NCBI GenBank assembly: GCA_016296655.1
Contig: JAEDIW010000071.1
Location: 1-8,281, forward strand
Direction of reading: 5' to 3'
Length of the DNA stretch: 8,281 nt
Source of the DNA: Treponema sp.
GTDB taxonomy: Bacteria > Spirochaetota > Spirochaetia > Treponematales > Treponemataceae
Made by a program: the position numbers and the translations under genes. Positions 5,429 through 8,281 of the stretch are shown one piece after another; within the stretch, counting starts at the first letter, position 1; each line of letters begins with the position of its first letter. Under the pieces are notes generated by a model, which saw only the letters and a list, made by a program, of their open reading frames with translations, was not told the DNA's origin and ran no database searches.

Positions 5429-7714
5429 CTATTTCCTCAAATACCGTGCAGTTATTGTCTGTGAACTTTCCAGCATCTGCTTTGGAGTTCCTTCAAAAAC
5501 AATCTGCCCGCCTTTTGTTCCTCCATCAGGTCCTACATCAATTATCCAGTCTGCAAGCTTCATTACATCCACATTGTGTTCAATTACAATCACCGTGTTT
5601 CCACGCTCAACAATTGACTCAAGAATTTTCATGACCTTTTGAATATCAGCTGAATGAAGACCAGTCGTAGGTTCATCCAAAATATAAATATTTCCCTTGT
5701 TTCTAATATTTTGCGCTAATTTGACACGCTGACGTTCACCGCCAGAAAAAGTAGAAAGTGGCTGCCCAAGTGAAATATAAGGAAGTCCAACTTCCATCAA
5801 AGCTTCCAGCATCTCTGAAATTTTTTTACTTCCAGCGAAAAACGGTAAAGCTTCTTCAACACTCATTTCAAGGACATCAACAATAGACTTTCCTTTTAAC
5901 TTGTAGCGCAATGATTCTTCGCTATATCTTTTTCCACCACAATGTTCACAAACAATCGTAACAGGCTCCATAAAAATAAGTTCCGTGGTGATTGCCCCAC
6001 GCCCTTTACAATATGGACATGCCCCCTTAGCATTAAAGGAAAAAAGACTTGCATCTATTTTTTGTTCATTCGAGTACAAAGCCTCTCCGTTTTCGGCAAC
6101 ATATCTGGAATCTTTTGCAAAAATCTTTCTTATCTCATCAAAAAAACCTAAAAAAGTGCAGACTGTAGATCGACCTGTAGCAGTAATAGCACTTTGATCA
6201 ACCAAAACAACCTGATTTTTATATTGTTTTGCAAAAACATCACGAATCAGCGTAGATTTTCCACTGCCTGCCACTCCTGTAACAACTGTCAAAATGCCCA
6301 AAGGAATATCAACATTGACATTTTTTAGATTGTGGAGACTTGCTCCCTGAATTTTCAAAAATCCATTTGCCATGCGGACATTTTCTTTAACTTCAATGCG
6401 GCCTGACAATGCAATGCCAGTTTTTGTTCCGCTTTTCAGCAAATCAGCATAACTTCCCTGAAAAAGAACCTGTCCGCCATTTTTTCCAGCTAACGGCCCA
6501 ATATCTATAACTTCATCGGCTATACTTATAATATCCTTATCATGTTCAACAACTAAAACCGTATTTCCCTTGTCACGCAAATTCTTTAAAAGCCTGGACA
6601 TTCGATGTACATCACGAGGGTGCATTCCTGTACTTGGCTCATCAAAAATATAAATCAAACCACACAGGGAACTGCCCATATAGCGTACAAGTTTCAACCG
6701 CTGAGCTTCTCCGCCTGAAAGAGTAGCACTTTCACGGTTCATAAAAAGATATGGCAGTCCAATATCAATCATCCTATCCAAAGAAGCTTTCAACTGCTCT
6801 ACAACCGACAAAGCCCTGTCATCATTAACCTTTTCAAGTTCCGCACGCAAAGCAGAAAATTCCATCTGACTCATTTCGTAAATATTTAAGCCGTTTATTT
6901 TACAGGAAAGGATTCTGTCATTAAGCCGCTTACCCTTACAGTCAGGGCATTCCCGCTCATACAAAAATCTGCTGATTTTCTTTAAGGTATTGTCTGTCTG
7001 TTCCTGCGCATCTTTCATCAAAACAAGCCTTTTAAACTGATTGTAAACACCCTCAAGTTTTTTATCGAGCCGTTCACCATCTTTTTTCCGGCTTCCGTAC
7101 AACAGAATATTCTGTTCTTCTTCTGAAAGCTCTTTCCAAGGGACATCGCACCTAAAATATTCAGGACGTCTGTAAACTTTCCAATAGTAGTTTCCTTTTC
7201 CAAAAGCTGGCAAATTGAAACATCCCTGGTCATAAGTTTTTTCAGCATCAATCAGATTATTCATGTCAAAATCCAAAATCTTTCCAAGACCAGCACAAGA
7301 CAGGCACATTCCGTTTGGATTGTTGAAAGAAAAATACGAAGCAGGTCCAACAGGAGGTTCGCCAATTCTCGAAAAAAGTAACCTTAAAAGTGAATACATA
7401 TCAGTAATCGTCCCAACTGTAGATCTTGCATTTCCTCCAAGCCTGCTTTGATCAATAATGACAGAAGGGTTCAAATTATCTATAAATTCAACATTAGGTT
7501 TTTCATATTTTGGAAGTCTGCCTCTTACCCATGCACTGTAAGTTTCATTCATCTGCCTCTGACTTTCAGCAGCTAATGTTTCAAAAACAATACTCGACTT
7601 TCCAGAACCTGAAACACCAGTAAAAACGACTATCTTATTTTTTGGAATTTCAAGTGAAATATTCTTCAAATTGTTCTGTTTCAATCCTCTGATAATAATT
7701 TTAGAACTGTTCAT
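5429..7714 (-). CDS. uvrA: Short UvrA-like ABC ATPase lacking the UvrB-binding domain, 761 aa
   Basis: This has the tandem ABC layout of UvrA, the DNA-damage sensor of nucleotide excision repair. First half: Walker A GVSGSGKSS (33-41), RSTVGTITDMY, signature LSGGEAQRLKL (332-342), Walker B IFDEP and His391. Second half: Walker A GVAGSGKST (480-488), signature FSGGERQRVKL (656-666), Walker B ILDEP and His713. The zinc module before the second signature is intact (Cys566, Cys569, Cys589, Cys592). The first lacks one Cys pair, keeping Cys137/Cys140, and CPDC at 256-259 is present. Full UvrA is about 940 aa; here GEPPVGPASYFSFNNP directly joins parts normally separated by the UvrB-binding domain, so it probably does not load UvrB. 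Such short paralogues (UvrA2, DrrC-like) are linked to tolerance of DNA-binding drugs. Start: ATG 7714 with GGAG (7721-7724) 6 bases upstream. Confidence 0.92.
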   Translation of the reverse strand: MNSSKIIIRGLKQNNLKNISLEIPKNKIVVFTGVSGSGKSSIVFETLAAESQRQMNETYSAWVRGRLPKYEKPNVEFIDNLNPSVIIDQSRLGGNARSTVGTITDMYSLLRLLFSRIGEPPVGPASYFSFNNPNGMCLSCAGLGKILDFDMNNLIDAEKTYDQGCFNLPAFGKGNYYWKVYRRPEYFRCDVPWKELSEEEQNILLYGSRKKDGERLDKKLEGVYNQFKRLVLMKDAQEQTDNTLKKISRFLYERECPDCKGKRLNDRILSCKINGLNIYEMSQMEFSALRAELEKVNDDRALSVVEQLKASLDRMIDIGLPYLFMNRESATLSGGEAQRLKLVRYMGSSLCGLIYIFDEPSTGMHPRDVHRMSRLLKNLRDKGNTVLVVEHDKDIISIADEVIDIGPLAGKNGGQVLFQGSYADLLKSGTKTGIALSGRIEVKENVRMANGFLKIQGASLHNLKNVNVDIPLGILTVVTGVAGSGKSTLIRDVFAKQYKNQVVLVDQSAITATGRSTVCTFLGFFDEIRKIFAKDSRYVAENGEALYSNEQKIDASLFSFNAKGACPYCKGRGAITTELIFMEPVTIVCEHCGGKRYSEESLRYKLKGKSIVDVLEMSVEEALPFFAGSKKISEMLEALMEVGLPYISLGQPLSTFSGGERQRVKLAQNIRNKGNIYILDEPTTGLHSADIQKVMKILESIVERGNTVIVIEHNVDVMKLADWIIDVGPDGGTKGGQIVFEGTPKQMLESSQTITARYLRK

Positions 7715-7745
7715 AAATTTCTCCATAAGGATGGGCAGCAAGCAT
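7701..7745 (-). CDS. Possible 14-codon leader peptide before the UvrA-like gene
   Basis: An ATG at 7745 preceded by GGGGAG (7750-7755, four bases from the ATG) opens a 14-codon frame, MLAAHPYGEIYEQF, ending in TAA at 7703-7701. It overlaps the UvrA-like start (7714) in another frame, and the ribosome binding site of the larger gene lies inside it. Translating the leader would therefore influence access to the UvrA-like start, by coupling or by stalling. Leader peptides of this kind control several antibiotic-resistance genes. A chance short frame is possible; the strong ribosome binding site is the main support. Confidence 0.35.
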   Translation of the reverse strand: MLAAHPYGEIYEQF

Positions 7746-7782
7746 TTATCTCCCCACCAAAATCTACATAATCAAAGCATAT

Positions 7783-7791
7783 TCTATAACA
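7783..7791 (-). promoter_or_regulatory. Weak candidate promoter for the UvrA-like gene
   Basis: The - strand carries TGTTATAGA (7791-7783), an extended -10-like element with four of six -10 bases matching. The overlapping TAGAAT (7786-7781) is an alternative. No good -35 is found at 16-18 bases. Transcription would begin about 30 bases before the possible leader peptide. Confidence 0.25.
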
Positions 7792-7860
7792 GGAAAAAAC
7801 AAACAACTTCTGAATTTGTGCTATAAACAACCTCTCTAAATCAGTTTCCTCATTACAACT

Positions 7861-8095
7861 TCCTCTGGGTGTGCCCCTGCGCTTCCGCTTCGGGTCGGGC
7901 GTTCCAGGGTTCCGCTTCCGCTCCAGCCTCCTCGCTGCGCAACCTTCGCAGCACAGCTACTCTAACACGCACTCAAAACATTTCTGGAATGTTTTACCGG
8001 CTTTAACCCTATGCTCCGCTGCGGTGGCCGCTTCGCGCCCTTCCATGCCCTCACACATTCCCCATCCATTCCATAAAGCCGAGCACAGCTCATGA
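7861..8095. other. GC-rich structured intergenic element, possibly a dispersed repeat or RNA
   Basis: This stretch stands out sharply from its AT-rich surroundings: by hand count 42 of the first 60 bases (7861-7920) are G or C, with C dominating the + strand. It contains the direct repeat TTCCGCTTC (7883-7891, 7910-7918), a GCTGCG/CGCAGC stem (7934-7939, 7947-7952), a perfect 8-bp AAAACATT/AATGTTTT hairpin (7975-7982, 7988-7995), and CCGCTGCGG. Open frames on both strands exist but have unlikely compositions and no ribosome binding site, so I treat it as non-coding. The region 7746-7860 and 8096-8252 around it holds nothing else I can name apart from the weak promoter. It could be a chromosomal repeat, a remnant of a mobile element or a structured RNA near the rRNA operon. 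Confidence 0.45.
7975..7995. repeat. Perfect 8-bp hairpin inside the GC-rich element
   Basis: AAAACATT (7975-7982), a 5-base loop TCTGG, and AATGTTTT (7988-7995) form a perfect stem. It is the AT-rich centre of an otherwise GC-rich stretch. On the + strand the right arm ends in only four Ts, which makes it at best a weak terminator. Confidence 0.5.
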
Positions 8096-8240
8096 GTCAA
8101 AATAGAAATTATTTCCAGTACCCTGTGAATAGCAGCCAGAAGACAGAAAAAAAACTGCCATCTAAAAAAATTACAGGCTGGACTACGCAAAAAAAGAAAC
8201 AATAAAAACAGCTGGAAGAAACATTAAAGGAGAGAAGTTT

Positions 8241-8253
8241 AAAATAAAAAAAA
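8241..8253 (-). terminator. T-run following the 5S rRNA gene
   Basis: Read on the - strand, the 5S rRNA end GCCGGGC is followed at once by T8, A and T4. A GC-rich end followed by a T-run fits the rRNA operon terminator, with the terminal 5S helix possibly serving as the hairpin. The other half of that helix is outside the window, so the stem cannot be shown. Confidence 0.45.
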
Positions 8254-8281
8254 GCCCGGCAGCTACCTACTTTCCCGCTAA
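8253..8281 (-). rRNA. rrf: 5S ribosomal RNA, 3' end (partial)
   Basis: The - strand reads GCGGGAAAGTAGGTAGCTGC then CGGGC. This matches the conserved 3' end of bacterial 5S rRNA (in E. coli GCGAGAGTAGGGAACTGCC followed by AGGCAT), including the AGTAGG loop E/helix region and the CTGCC...GGC terminal arm. Only about 28 bases are inside the window; the rest of the gene, and probably 23S and 16S, lie to the right. The operon is transcribed toward the UvrA-like gene, about 500 bases away. Confidence 0.85.

Noticed and set aside
7871..8095. 74-codon + strand open frame in the GC-rich stretch
   Set aside because: It has no ribosome binding site and is rich in Pro, Ser, His and Arg with no domain. 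It exists only because GC-rich DNA contains few stops.
7957..8202. 81-codon - strand open frame in the same stretch
   Set aside because: The composition is odd (many Cys, Trp, Met), there is no ribosome binding site, and it overlaps the other spurious frame and the hairpin at 7975-7995.
1..8281. CRISPR array, tRNA genes or insertion sequence
   Set aside because: No regularly spaced repeats, no tRNA cloverleaf and no transposase-like protein were seen on either strand.

Overview
The window looks like chromosomal DNA from a spirochaete, most likely a host-associated Treponema. I infer this from three things: AT-rich genes, exported proteins with loose spirochaete-type lipoboxes (LFSSC, LLSC), and an LpoB / LPP20-like envelope cluster. 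No marker in the window settles the species. One rRNA gene end is visible at the right edge.

Left end (1-1456) is an accessory-looking block of small genes I do not recognise. On the + strand there is the last 18 codons of an upstream gene, an 89-codon gene overlapping it, and a third gene joined by an ATGA overlap that is split by an apparent +1 frameshift near 490-505. A hairpin terminator (614-649) closes this run. A 123-codon + strand gene follows, converging on a 108-codon - strand gene that has its own plausible promoter and a strong ribosome binding site.

Centre (1504-5256) is a - strand cell-envelope cluster, in transcription order: a LpoB-family lipoprotein (5111-4503), a 341-aa exported protein with an LPP20-like N-terminus (4481-3456), a second LPP20-like lipoprotein (3291-2551), and a secreted NlpC/P60 peptidase with a long charged linker (2448-1504). 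LpoB proteins activate penicillin-binding proteins and NlpC/P60 enzymes cut peptidoglycan peptides, so cell-wall synthesis and remodelling is a reasonable common theme. FlgO/FlgP/FlgT-like outer-membrane proteins are an alternative reading for the first three. Promoters can be proposed before the LpoB gene and before the second lipoprotein. A strong terminator lies directly between the second lipoprotein and the peptidase.

Right end (5429-8281): a short, 761-aa UvrA-like protein lacking the UvrB-binding region, preceded by a possible 14-codon leader peptide that overlaps its start. About 500 bases without a convincing gene follow. They contain an unusually GC-rich, structured stretch (about 7861-8095) that may be a dispersed element or RNA. 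The window ends inside the 3' end of a 5S rRNA gene on the - strand, so an rRNA operon points toward the UvrA-like gene.

I did not find a clear new system. The items most worth checking are the leader peptide, the GC-rich element beside the rRNA operon, the envelope gene cluster and the broken gene at the left end.
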